Part shown: positions 1 through 9,374 of the stretch, one piece after another
Position numbering within the stretch: the stretch's first letter is position 1
How the letters are laid out: each line of letters starts with the position of its first letter
Assembly: GCA_030789695.1 (NCBI GenBank)
Contig: JAULAV010008747.1
Coordinates: 97,424-161,423 of the forward strand
DNA from: Scilla litardierei
Taxonomy: Eukaryota > Streptophyta > Magnoliopsida > Asparagales > Asparagaceae
DNA: 64,000 nucleotides
Direction of reading: 5' to 3'
The notes under the pieces: generated by a model
Seen by the model: only the letters and a program-made list of their open reading frames with translations
What the model was told of the DNA's origin: nothing
Database searches by the model: none
Made by a program: the position numbers and the translations under genes

Positions 1-1833
1 TATTGCACCATTCCCGAGCAAGCAAACAAAGCCTGAGGTAGATCTTCGCTCGTCGAGATCACCCGCCCAATCAGCATCGGTATAGCCTTCGAGTCTCAAG
101 GTATTGCCTTGATAGCATAACGCATAGTCCGCAGTCCCTTTGAGGTATCTTAATATCCTCTTCACCGCTTTCCAGTGTGCTTGTCCTGGGTTGGATTGGT
201 AACGGCTTACCATACCAACAGCATAGCAAATGTCCGGTCTGGTACACATCATGGCGTACATCAGACTCCCGACAGCACTGGAGTATGGAACTTTTTCCAT
301 AGCTTTCTTTTCTTTTGGATCTTTGGGACACATCTCCAAACATAGACCCTCGCCTTTGCTTATTGGAGTATCAATTGGCTTGCAATCCTGCATATTAAAC
401 CGTTCTAAAACTTTCTTTATATATGTCTCTTGAGAGAGAAAAAGAAGTTTCTTGGAACGATTCCTTGAGATCTTAACCCCAAGGATATATGCAGCTTCAC
501 CCATGTCTTTCATCTCAAAGACGGATGAAAGCCAAGTTTTGATATCCAAGATAAGACGCTTATCATTTCCGGCTATAAGTATGTCATCTACATAAAGAGA
601 CATAATTACATACTTGTTTTTAATCCTCTTAATATATACGCAGTTGTCTTCGTCGAGCATGGAGAAACCATACGACAAAACGACTTCTTGAAAGCGCATA
701 TACCACTGCCTTGAGGATTGTTTAAGACCATATATGGATTTACGAAGTTTACAAACCTTATGTTTGTTTTCTTCTTGTACAAACCCATTTGGTTGTTCCA
801 TGTAGATCTCCTCATCTAGTTCTCCGTTAAGAAAAGCAGTCTTTACATCCATCTGATGTAACTCGAGGTCCAAACAAGCCACCATTGCCAGAATTAAGCG
901 AATGGAGGTAAAACGCACGACATGAGAGAAAGTCTCTTCGTAGTCTATTCCTTCCTGTTGCGTGAAACCTTTCGCAACAAGGCGAGCTTTATATTTCTCG
1001 ATGGAGCCATCAGCCTTATGCTTGATTTTGAGAACCCACTTGTTCCCAATGGCTCTACGTCCCTTAGGTAAATTAACCAAGTCCCAGACTTGGTTTGTTT
1101 TCATGGATTGAAGTTCTTCTTCCATTGCCGCTATCCATTTATCTTTAGCAGGGCATGTGACGGCCTGTTTGAAATTTGCAGGTTCGTCATCATCTTGTAG
1201 TAATGTCATGAATGTTTGAGGAAATTCATCCTCAAATCTCAGAGGTGTTAGCCTCGTTCGATTACTACGTCTTGTTTGAGCTTGATCACTCCCACTTGGA
1301 ATGACATCACTCCCACTTGGAATAACATCACTCCCACTCGGAATAGGATTGGTATCGTTCGTATCATCCATTGGTGAAGTTTGAAACGTATTTTCTTCTT
1401 CACCAAGAATTCTCCCACTCGAACGTTCCGATCCTTCTTGATCCCAAGTCTCAAACAAGGATAAGTCTTGACTTATCTCACCCTGTCTTGAAAACTCTTT
1501 TTTCAAGAAGACAACATCCCTCGATTCGAATTCTATTAGACCCCCATTGTCCTCTTGACCGACGAAAACATATCCTTTGGAGTTTTCAGCGTATCGGATG
1601 AAGATACACTTCCTCCCACGTGGCCCAAGTTTGCCATATTTGTGAGAGGATAAATGTGCGTAAGAGGCACAACCCCAAGGTTTTAGAATGTTTAAGTCTG
1701 GAGTTCTATTGTTCCACAACTCATAAGGAGTAGAACTTACCGACTTCGAGGGTACACGGTTTAAGATGAATGCTGCCGTCAATAATGCGTCACCCCAAAA
1801 GGTGATAGGCAAATTTGCCTGAGACATCATTGA
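1..1833 (-). CDS. Copia pol, C-terminal part: integrase end, reverse transcriptase, start of RNase H (partial)
   Basis: This is the same frame as the gag-pol ORF upstream, directly after a TGA at 1834-1836. My translation stays open from 1833 to base 1, about 610 codons, and runs off the window. It shows the end of the integrase, a linker rich in Ser/Pro with three repeats of IPSGSDV, then copia RT motifs: KARLVAKGF, the region around QMDVKTAFLNGELDEEI, and the catalytic YVDD at 583-594. RNase H follows, with YTDADWAGD near base 90. The protein is the polymerase part of the Gag-Pol polyprotein. The lack of any further stop or frameshift argues that this copy is young. Confidence 0.9.
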
Positions 1834-3693
1834 TCAGACCATTTCCATCAATGTCCTATTTCTTCTTTCCGCAACACCGTTTTGTTGTGGAGTGTAAGGC
1901 ATAGTTACCTGATGTACTATGCCTTTTTCATCACAAAGTTCCTTAAAACTTATTGATTGATATTCACCACCCCTATCGGTTCGCAAAACCTTAATCTTGT
2001 GATCTAATTGATTCTCCACTAAACTCATATAGTTTTTAAAGCAAGCCAAAGCTTCACTTTTGTGGGATATCAAATAGATATGTCCGAAACGGGTGAAGTC
2101 ATCAATGAATGTGATGAAATAGGACTTCCCGCGTCTTGTCTTAACATTCATTGGACCGCAAATGTCCGAATGGATAAGCTGTAATGGAACTTCAGCCCTT
2201 GTGCCAGTTCCAAACGGCTTGCGACAAGTTTTCCCTACAAGACAATGTTCGCAAGTTGACATTTCAACTTTTGAAACATTAGATAGCAAGCCACTTTTGG
2301 CAAGTCTATCCATTCTAGTTGGTCCAATATGACCAAGTCTTGCATGCCAACAAATGATCTCAGACTCAGAGTTAGAAGCATTTGTCAAATGGAAACTTTC
2401 ATTAATGGAAGAAGAATCATCATACATTGTATTTAAAACAATTAATCCATTACAAACATTACCAGAACCAATCAAAGAATTATTACAAACAAGGTCAACA
2501 TATTGTTTATAGAACCTCCACTCATAATCTAAAGACATTAACATGACCACGGAAACGATATTCCTTCTAATATCTGGAGCAAAGAGGACGTCGTGCAATA
2601 ATAAAGTCCGGCCGTTGTCGAGAACTAGCTTGCATGTTCCGACGCCTTTGACTTCAATACGTGTGTTGTTGCCGACGTATATCCACTTTGTTCCTTGAGT
2701 TATCTTTCGATACTCTACGAAGAACCTTCTGTCCTTCGCTACGTGGTCTGTGGCCCCTGAATCAATCAACCAAAAATAGTTAGATTCAGCAAGAAACATG
2801 GAACTAGAAACACATATGTAACTAACACTACAAGTTACCTTATCACTTCCATCCGTACATGTACGGGCGAAGTGACCGTACTTGTTGCACTTAAAGCACT
2901 TGATCTTCTTCAAGTTTTTCTTCTTTGAGTGCACATTCTTTTGCCACTTTTTGTTCTTTGTCTTCTTTGAGGTCTCCGGTTCTTGCTTACGTTCGTTCAC
3001 AAACCTTAAGCGTTTATTCTTCCGCTTATTTCCTCCATGTGAGGAACTAGCGGCCACGTGCACTTCTGCACTTGGTTTTGCGGCTTGAATCCGCTCTTCC
3101 TCGAGTTCGAGGTGTTTCGATACATTGCTTAAAGTTTTAATGCACTCATTATGAGTGAGATGCATTTTCATGTTATCCCAGCTATCTGGGAGTGAACGAA
3201 TGACTGCTTGGATCTGCTGTTCGTCAGACAGCGTGACACCCGCATCCTTTAATTCAGATATAAGATTCGCCATGTGGCGGAGATGCTTTTTCATAGAATG
3301 ATCTCGCCGCATCTTGTACGAATCAAATTGAATATTCAAGGAGCGGAGTTTGGTAACCGAAGTTCCACCAAACTTTATCTCTAGCTCAGACCATATGTCT
3401 TTGGCTAGGTCGAATTCCCGAAATAGACGCATTATGTCATTGTCCATTACGGACAGTAACGTAATACGTGCTATTTTGTTCTTTCGAGTCCAAGTATCAT
3501 AAGCTTCCCGGTCCCTCTTGTGTTGGGCCGTATTGCCCAACTCAGGTTCTACCATTATGTTTTGAAGTGTTTCGAGCACATCTTGCTCCTCCAAAACATA
3601 TTGGATCTTTATTGACCAAAGTTTATAATTGTCGCCGTTGAGCTTTTCACCTTTGTTAAGCTCTGCGACAATATTCTTAGAAGCGGTAGACAT
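1834..3693 (-). pseudogene. Copia gag, protease and integrase, ended by a premature stop
   Basis: About 620 codons. The likely start is the ATG at 3691-3693 (MSTASKN); an in-frame ATG seven codons earlier at 3712-3714 is less typical. Order: a UBN2-type Gag (LNGDNYKLW near the N-terminus), a zinc knuckle CFKCNKYGHFARTC (CX2CX4HX4C), a protease with the catalytic WLIDSGATDHV, a GAG-pre-integrase motif (CWHARLGHIG, then CEHC), and an integrase core with IHSDICGP and DRGGEY. The frame stops with TGA just after LMEMV. Copia integrases usually have Arg here, so CGA to TGA is the simplest reading. Downstream sequence continues in the same frame (1-1833). Confidence 0.92.
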
Positions 3694-4129
3694 ATTCGAT
3701 TCAAAAAAATGCAAAGAGAATGAAAAACACGATCAAAATTCTATGCATAAAGTTTCGATTCTTTAAACACTTGATAAGTTCCTTGGATGCGTTGAAATGT
3801 TACTCTAGAATCGAGAAGTTCACTACGTTCCCAACTACCATCTAGAAGTAACTTTCAAAGTATCCCTCTTACTTATCTTAAGTAAAAAGAAATCAGAAAT
3901 AATACCCGTATGGTATTAGCAGCGGAAAATTACTTTGAAAAACATATCTTTCAAAATAGAATAGGTGAGAGTTTGCGCAAAGAATTTTAGCGCAACAATT
4001 GCCAAGCCACGAGACCTGTTCTACACACCCATGGGTTAGATAACCATGGCCGGATCGTGGTAGGACTTGGAATTCTAAATTGCGCTATCCCGATTTAAGG
4101 ACGGGACATAACCTATTTGAAAAACATCT

Positions 4130-4400
4130 TTGTCAAAATTTGAAAGCACGTTGGCTAATCTTCGTAGAGTAGAGCACAACGTCACAAGTACATTGGCTAA
4201 TCTCCGTAGAGTAGAGCACAATGACATGGCTAATCTCACATGAAGTAGAGCACTATGGCTAATCTTCAAGGAGTAGAGCCCAATGAAAAACTTCATTAAA
4301 ACGTTAGTCCCGTATGAACTAGTCGGCACTGTGGTTAGCCCCGTATGGGCTAATCGACACATTCGAGTTTGACCAATGCCCTTTGTCACCCCGTATGGGT
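4130..4400. repeat. Degenerate short tandem repeats in the copia leader
   Basis: A unit of roughly 50-60 bp recurs about four times, with cores like GGCTAATCT followed by GTAGAGTAGAGCACAA. A second repeated motif, CCCGTATGRRCTA, follows up to about 4400. The repeats lie in the untranslated leader between the primer site and gag. I see no coding potential; short ORFs here are chance. Confidence 0.7.
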
Positions 4401-4494
4401 CAGTTGACAAATTTGCAGTCGACCCAGACCTTCTGCCAGATTGGTCAACCAAAAACACAAAATTGGTCGACCAATTTTCGAAATGCAAATTCTC

Positions 4495-4960
4495 CCGGCC
4501 AGGGCCTCTGCCCTGGCCGGGGCTTGGCCAAGGGCCGGCCAGGGCCGGCCAGGCCCTGGCCTCTGCCAGGGCCGGCCGGCCAGGCCACTAGCCGGGGCCA
4601 GGGCTCCTGCCCTGGCCTCGGCCAGGCCCTGGCCTGAGGCCAGGGCGCTGCCCTGGCCTCTGCCAGGGTGGCCTAGCCATTGGCCGGGGCCAGGGCTCCT
4701 GCCCTGGCCTCGGCCAGGCCCTGGCCTGAGGCCAGGGCGCCGGCCCTGGCCACTGCCAGGGCCGGCCTGGACGGCAGGGCTTGGCCAAGGCCGGCCACTG
4801 CCGGCCTGGCCTTGGCCGGCCACAGCTGGCCTGGCCATGGCCGGCCATGGCTTGGCCATGGCCGGTCATGGCCAAGGCCATTCGGCGTTGGCCGGCCATG
4901 GCCCCTTTGGCCATGGCCGGCCACCCCCTTTAAATGGGGTTGCCGCACTCATTCCTCCCC
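4495..4960. repeat. GGCC-rich low-complexity block in the copia leader
   Basis: About 460 bp of extremely GC-rich sequence is built from CCTGGCC, GGCCAGGGC and GGCCATGGCC units. It is dense in GGCC palindromes and therefore self-complementary. Several ORFs of 100-170 codons on both strands are by-products of stop-free GC-rich repeats. The block sits in the 5' leader of the copia transcript and could form strong RNA structure. It differs sharply in composition from the AT-rich gag-pol next to it. Confidence 0.85.
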
Positions 4961-5194
4961 CTTGATGGGGTGGTCGCCGGTGGTTATTGGCCGTAGCCAA
5001 CCCCCTCCGCTTGGGGAGGGGGGATGCATGGCATTCATAGCCCATTTGGCCATGGTGCACATGCACCAAATTTCCTCTTACCCGATGGAAATAACTTCCA
5101 TCATCTTCCTCGATGAAGCACCCGTTCGTCGATGAAGTTAGTTATTTCCTAATGGACGTGTGCCAAAAAAGAATAACGTACTACGTGAACGGTC

Positions 5195-5345
5195 GGTTCT
5201 TCCCGTCACGGAGAGTTCCTACCATATCAGTAATGATAGGAGACCCTAACGTGAAAAGAACAACCGCTGCGTTCTCTCCGTCACGAAGCGTTCCTACCAT
5301 ATCCGTAATGGTAGGAGACCCATTCGTGAAAAAGACAACGACTCG
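5195..5345. repeat. Two-copy tandem repeat with internal inverted repeat
   Basis: Two imperfect units of about 83 bp both run CCGTCACG..GTTCCTACCATATC.GTAATG.TAGGAGACCC..CGTGAAAA. Each contains an inverted repeat, CCTACCAT facing ATGGTAGG (imperfect in the first unit). The repeat lies between the primer site and the GGCC block, within the leader. Confidence 0.7.
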
Positions 5346-5390
5346 TTCGTAGTTTCGACGGGGCGGTGGTTTGACCGGGGCGAACCCATA

Positions 5391-5404
5391 TGGCTCTGAT
5401 ACCA
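5391..5404 (-). other. Copia primer binding site (initiator tRNA-Met)
   Basis: The plus strand reads TGGCTCTGATACCA, which equals the 3' end of plant initiator tRNA-Met. The minus strand therefore carries TGGTATCAGAGCCA, the standard primer site of copia elements. It directly abuts the LTR and fixes both element orientation and the inner LTR edge. Confidence 0.93.
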
Positions 5405-5809
5405 ATGAAGGATCCTGCCAAAACAGAGTTAGGATCGATAATTAAAGTTGAGACTTACGCTTGCGTATGCGGAACGGTAGTCTCGGAACTTTGCCTTCGG
5501 ATTCGCCACGACAGATCGAGTCTTCTCACGAACGGAGTAAGGCTACTAATCCACAATCTAAATCTCTATTTTAGATTAAGAACTTGGAAGGAGGGAGAGG
5601 AAATATTTCTGCAGAGCTTCGCTATGAAGAAGATGCATGCATGAATTTCATGCAAATGGTGTAAGGAAAATGGCTACCCTTGGGTCTTATTTATAGCCCC
5701 CAAGGTAGTTATTTTAGGGTAAGTTGTTCCTTTGGAACAACTTAATTAAGGTGTACCATGATACATGGCACATTATAAGCTTAAGTTGTACCATATGCAT
5801 GGTACAACA
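5405..5809 (-). repeat. Copia 5' LTR
   Basis: The inner edge is set by the primer site. The outer edge near 5809 is inferred from a TG (minus strand TGTTGTACC) and is uncertain by about 20 bp. A TATA box on the minus strand (TATAAATA, complement of 5688-5695) lies about 115 bp from the outer edge. The U3 segment between them (5718-5809) holds three inverted repeats: AAGTTGTTCC/GGAACAACTT, GTGTACCAT/ATGGCAC (imperfect) and TTGTACCAT/ATGGTACAA. Confidence 0.85.
5688..5695 (-). promoter_or_regulatory. TATA box of the copia 5' LTR
   Basis: The minus strand reads TATAAATA. It lies immediately downstream of the inverted-repeat U3 and about 285 bp before the primer site, which is the expected position for the LTR promoter. 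Confidence 0.7.
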
Positions 5810-5814
5810 TAAGC

Positions 5815-6924
5815 TTAAGATATTCCCCCTTTATTAGCCATATGTCGCATGCACTTATGCATATATAATGCGACTTTCCCGCTCATCCAGAGATCCTCTC
5901 CGCAAGGGAACAGATTCCCTTTGCACACGACTTCGTGTACGCGACGTTCGAGGTCCGTAATCCCTCGTACATCCCCCACAAGGGTGTACAAACGTCTTCC
6001 ATATCCAACAGTAATCAGGCCGTCGCAACATATCAGGGAGCGAGTGCCCACCGATACGATGATGCGGTCCAAAAACCAGCTAGCGACGTTAATCTCGACG
6101 GCGGGGACCATCGTGACACCATCCCTATCAAGAACTTCGGGGCGAGTCATCGCGTAGAGCATATAGAGCTCAGGCGTAGACATCGTCACAGGCTCATACC
6201 TCACTAGAAGGGTGGTCGCCATAAGGCGTTGTGCTATGCGGAGGCAGGGGTGGACTATGGCCGAGGCCTTGGCCCTACTAGGGTCAAAGGCCTGAGGTAA
6301 ACCCGTGATCCTGGCCCAGAAGGCGTGTGAATTGAAGGATAGGGGAGGAATGTGTATGGGGGCGTAGGCTCGGTCAGGCACGGGGACAGCGGGCCACTGA
6401 AAGAAAGCCCTAAGCATATCGAGAGTGATCTGACACTCTCGATCCATAAGTCGAAAGGAGCATTCCTCAGCGGTCCGGGCGATCGAGCTAAGTACCTCGA
6501 GGGTTAGACGGACGTAGGTGTCCGCCGACACAGAAAGAAAATCTCGCCAACCCACGTTGTCGTACAACGTGAGCATCCCCTCGAGTACCCCCAGGCGGTC
6601 TAGGTCAGCAAGGTGTGTGAACCTGGAGGGCACTATCAAGCGCTGGGCGATACGCTCAAAAGCGATGCGCTCAAAAGCGATGCGATGTGCGTCGTCTCGG
6701 AACGTAATACCCAGCGGCCCGACGATAGGAGCCGGTGGTGGCTGTGGGTGGATGGGCTCGGCTGGAAGTGGCTGTGGGTGGACTGGATCGGCAGGCTGTG
6801 GCTGTGTGGGGTGAGGTGGTGTAGGCGGAGGAGAGTCCTCCATCTCGTGGGAGGGGCCGGGCTCATCCGACCGCTTCTGCTTGGCAGAAGATCTCCTAGT
6901 GCGTGGCCGTGTACGGGGCGGCAT
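5815..6924 (-). CDS. ATHILA ORF1-type accessory protein of element 1, C-terminally truncated by the copia insertion
   Basis: 369 codons from the ATG at 6922-6924. The N-terminus (residues 1-70) is basic (MPPRTRPRTRR) and then a low-complexity Pro/Gln stretch. After that comes a globular domain with GITFRDDAHR, YDNVGWRDFL, LDMLRAFFQWP and MSTPELYMLYAMTRPEV. I recognise this as the plant ATHILA ORF-1 type protein found downstream of pol in Athila elements; its biochemical role is unknown. The stop falls within a few bases of the copia LTR edge, so the true C-terminus is probably lost. The homologue at 39176-40141 is frameshifted. An internal promoter-like region lies about 550 bp upstream. Confidence 0.8.
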   Translation of the reverse strand: MPPRTRPRTRRSSAKQKRSDEPGPSHEMEDSPPPTPPHPTQPQPADPVHPQPLPAEPIHPQPPPAPIVGPLGITFRDDAHRIAFERIAFERIAQRLIVPSRFTHLADLDRLGVLEGMLTLYDNVGWRDFLSVSADTYVRLTLEVLSSIARTAEECSFRLMDRECQITLDMLRAFFQWPAVPVPDRAYAPIHIPPLSFNSHAFWARITGLPQAFDPSRAKASAIVHPCLRIAQRLMATTLLVRYEPVTMSTPELYMLYAMTRPEVLDRDGVTMVPAVEINVASWFLDRIIVSVGTRSLICCDGLITVGYGRRLYTLVGDVRGITDLERRVHEVVCKGNLFPCGEDLWMSGKVALYMHKCMRHMANKGGIS

Positions 6925-7468
6925 GTGTGCCCCGAGTGATCACCCAACGAATATAAAATGCGGCGTGTCAAAAATAATGGAACGAAGCTACCTGAACACG
7001 TCGCGAGAGAAAAACAGCGGATGTGTGCGAAGACGCCGACTCCACAAGGCCAAAAGCGCGCCCTGGAAGCTCCCCTAGGCTCCCCTAAGCTCCCCAAGAT
7101 AACCTGCACATCAAACAACGATATCAGCGTGTAAAATTCAAAATACATGGGGGATTAGGGGTATAATAGATAGATAATGAAATTAATTTGGGGTAGGGGC
7201 TCGATAGGTGCACGGATCATCAAAAAATAGGAGAAACTGGAGAAACTGGGTTAAATCGTGGGTACCAGAGGTTGGCCGGCGGCGAGGGAGTCGCCGGCAG
7301 TCGGTCGGAGCGGTGGTCGGTGGTCGGCGCTCGGCCGCCGGCGGTCGGTGGTCGAGGGCGGCGTTCGGGCGAGCGATCGGTCGCAGCAGGCGAGGGGTCA
7401 GCAGACGCATGCGGGCTCGGGGGATTTGGGAATAAGGCGCTTCGAATTCCGCGTCGAGCCCGCTGCGC
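6925..7468 (-). other. Leader between internal TATA box and ATHILA ORF (noncoding)
   Basis: About 540 bp. The 7260-7430 part is rich in CGG/GGTCGG-like GC repeats, which produce several overlapping ORFs without recognisable domains. It is probably the 5' untranslated leader of a subgenomic ATHILA-ORF transcript starting near 7440. A similar GC-rich stretch lies in the same place in element 2 (40450-40600). Confidence 0.5.
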
Positions 7469-7835
7469 TTTATATAGGAAAGGTTACGACTCGGTCGAGT
7501 GATCGCATCACTCGGCCGAGTGAACGTAACGAAAAATATTTTAAAAACTCCTCCCCTCATACGACTCGGCCGAGTGGCTTTGCCACCTTCGGCCGAGTGG
7601 AAAAAGTCCATTCGGCCGAGTGGCACAAGCTACTCGGCAATTCTCGCCCTAGGAGCGTATCAGTTTCACTCGGCCCAGTGAAGATATATACTCGGTCGAG
7701 TGGCAATTTATACTGAAATCGAAAAAAGAACAGAGAGTTGGGTGCAGCAGTCTTCCCTCGTTGGTGCACCACTCGGGCGGACAATGTTGGTTGCTCGTCC
7801 GAGTGGATATGGTACTCGGCCGAGTGAGGCCCTGT
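7469..7835 (-). promoter_or_regulatory. Internal promoter-like region of element 1: palindrome cluster plus TATA
   Basis: The minus strand has TATATAAA (complement of 7469-7476). Immediately upstream (7490-7835) are nine or ten copies of a palindromic motif, consensus CACTCGGCCGAGTG with a variable centre (CGGCCG, CGGTCG, CGGGCG). The same motif and arrangement occur upstream of the TATA of this element's own LTR. The simplest reading is a second promoter driving the ATHILA ORF. No transcript evidence is available. Confidence 0.6.
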
Positions 7836-8093
7836 TTTCTGCTGTGATGCTTCGTTTTGGCTCTAATCTCTGTTTTTCTTTCTCCAGTTGATTTCTTCCT
7901 TCTCCTAAGCCTCGAGCGCGTTCCTGGAGTGCTCTTCTTCACCTTAGTCATCCTCCATATGATAGATATCCCATTCTCCTCTCCTGTCAAAGAAAATAGG
8001 ACCCGTTGTCAAAATTTTTCAGGCAAACGACTCAAAAACACTAATAAAGTCTAAAACAAAAATAAAAAACAAAATAGAAAAATTGTGATAACC

Positions 8094-8111
8094 GTCGGGT
8101 TGCCTCCCGAC
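8094..8111 (-). other. Conserved post-pol hairpin of Athila-type elements
   Basis: The minus strand reads GTCGGGAGGCAACCCGAC: a 6-bp stem with loop AGGCAA, preceded by AACGAGCGCTT. From memory, a GGGAGGCAACCC-type hairpin after an AGCGCT motif is common just downstream of pol in Athila/Tat elements. Element 2 carries the identical 18 bp at 41231-41248. Here it follows the protease ORF directly, which marks where the missing RT-integrase segment should be. Confidence 0.75.
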
Positions 8112-8156
8112 AAGCGCTCGTTTAAGGTCTTGAGCTCGACCCCTTTTGATTTTCAA

Positions 8157-9374
8157 TTAACGCTTGATGTTGGGTGCATACGAGATGCACCCGTCGAACT
8201 TGCTTGGAAGACCACTCGAATTTGGATCATGGTGGTGTGAGGTCTTCCTCAGCGCCCCTTCGTCATGGGCAATGTTGGGGGGTGGCTCCCCCAAGCTAGA
8301 GCTTGCTCCGGTCTTCCTCTTTGCCGGTGACACCGATTGTCGTATCGGTGGAGCTTTCTTCGGAGTCCTCAACTTCGAGAGCTTGCAGAGCTCCCTTATT
8401 CTTGTGACATCAGCGTCGCCATCATCAATTGCCATGGAGATATCGGGGGAGTGCTCCATCTTCTCTTCCTCGGCCAAATCTAGGCCTTCTTCGAAGCTAT
8501 CTTCGTGGGGTGTGCCGATGGAGTGGGGTATCGCCTCTTCAATGACCTCATCAAGGAGGTCCATGTAATCTAGCTCTTCATGATATGGCATGTGCTTCAT
8601 TGCCTTCGGTATATAAAGCTCAACTTCGATGTTGCCGACATTCAAGGTAAGGATCCCCTCCCGCACATCGACGATGACACCGGCGGTGGCGAGGAACGGG
8701 CATCCAAGTATGAGTGATGTATCGCCCTCCTCCTTGATGTCCATTATCACGAAATCGCATGGTAAGCATATGCCCCCCGGAACTTGGAGTGGGATGTCCT
8801 CCACGATCCCAACCGGTCTTGTAATCCTCCCGTCCGCTAGTTGAATCCGCATGTCGGTAGGCTTCCAATCCGTGCCGATATTCAACTTCCGGAACATGGA
8901 GAGGGGCATGAGGCTAACACTAGCCCCCAAGTCCACCAATGCTTTTTGTAGGGGGACACCGCCTAGAGTGCAAGGAATCCGGAAACTCCCTGGATCTTTA
9001 TGCTTGGCGGGCTCCTTTTCCCTCTTTGTGAACCAAGTCCCTTCCTCCGCGAGCATTATCTTCTCCTTCCTCTTCCTTCCCGTGATCAAGTCCTTTAAGA
9101 ACTTGGCGTAAGATGGGATTTCCACTAAAGCGTCGAGGAAGGGGATATTGAGGCTCACCCCTCTCAAATATTCAAGAAACTTGGCGAGCCGTTTCTCCAT
9201 CTTGGCTCTAGCTAGCCATTGAGGGAAGGGCACCGGTGGCATAAATCGGTGCTCGTCAATAAGCTCTTCTTCTCTAGACTTCACTTCCCCTTGCGGCTCC
9301 TTCTCCTTTGCCATTTCAATTACCGGCTCGCTTTCTTCTAGATTCTCCGCCACGGGCTTCTTGACATGAGTCAT
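8157..9374 (-). CDS. Athila-type aspartic protease ORF, no RT/INT downstream
   Basis: 405 codons. The central part reads PVPFPQWL, IPFLDALVEIPSYAKFLKDL, CTLGGVPLQKALVDLGASVSLMPLSMF, then ILGCPFLATAGVIVDV. This is the Athila/Tat protease region, with DLGAS in place of the usual DTGAS or DSGAS. The start ATG overlaps the gag stop (ATGA at 9371-9374) and lies in a different frame, so this is either a one-base shift or a reinitiation arrangement. After the protease there are about 170 residues of low-complexity tail and a stop. No RT motif follows. Confidence 0.85.
   Translation of the reverse strand: MTHVKKPVAENLEESEPVIEMAKEKEPQGEVKSREEELIDEHRFMPPVPFPQWLARAKMEKRLAKFLEYLRGVSLNIPFLDALVEIPSYAKFLKDLITGRKRKEKIMLAEEGTWFTKREKEPAKHKDPGSFRIPCTLGGVPLQKALVDLGASVSLMPLSMFRKLNIGTDWKPTDMRIQLADGRITRPVGIVEDIPLQVPGGICLPCDFVIMDIKEEGDTSLILGCPFLATAGVIVDVREGILTLNVGNIEVELYIPKAMKHMPYHEELDYMDLLDEVIEEAIPHSIGTPHEDSFEEGLDLAEEEKMEHSPDISMAIDDGDADVTRIRELCKLSKLRTPKKAPPIRQSVSPAKRKTGASSSLGEPPPNIAHDEGALRKTSHHHDPNSSGLPSKFDGCISYAPNIKR

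Larger units (their letters stand above)
1..5809 (-). mobile_element. Ty1/copia LTR retrotransposon, 5' LTR to RNase H (runs off left edge)
   Basis: Read on the minus strand the order is 5' LTR (about 5809-5405), tRNA-Met primer site, a long repeat-rich leader (5390-3715), then gag, protease, integrase, reverse transcriptase and part of RNase H out to base 1. Integrase before RT is the Ty1/copia order. The 3' LTR lies outside the window, so no target duplication or LTR dating is possible. It interrupts the 3' part of the Athila-like element that follows at 5810. One premature stop aside, the reading frame is open for the whole visible gag-pol, so the insertion is probably recent. Confidence 0.93.

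Noticed and set aside
4386..4965. ORFs of 84-174 codons on both strands in the GGCC block
   Set aside because: GC-rich low-complexity sequence has few stops in any frame; all six frames show similar Gly/Pro/Ala/Arg peptides.
7490..7840. Spaced palindromic repeats resembling a CRISPR array
   Set aside because: The genome is a plant, spacing is irregular, repeats are 12-16 bp, and the clusters sit at TATA boxes of retroelements.
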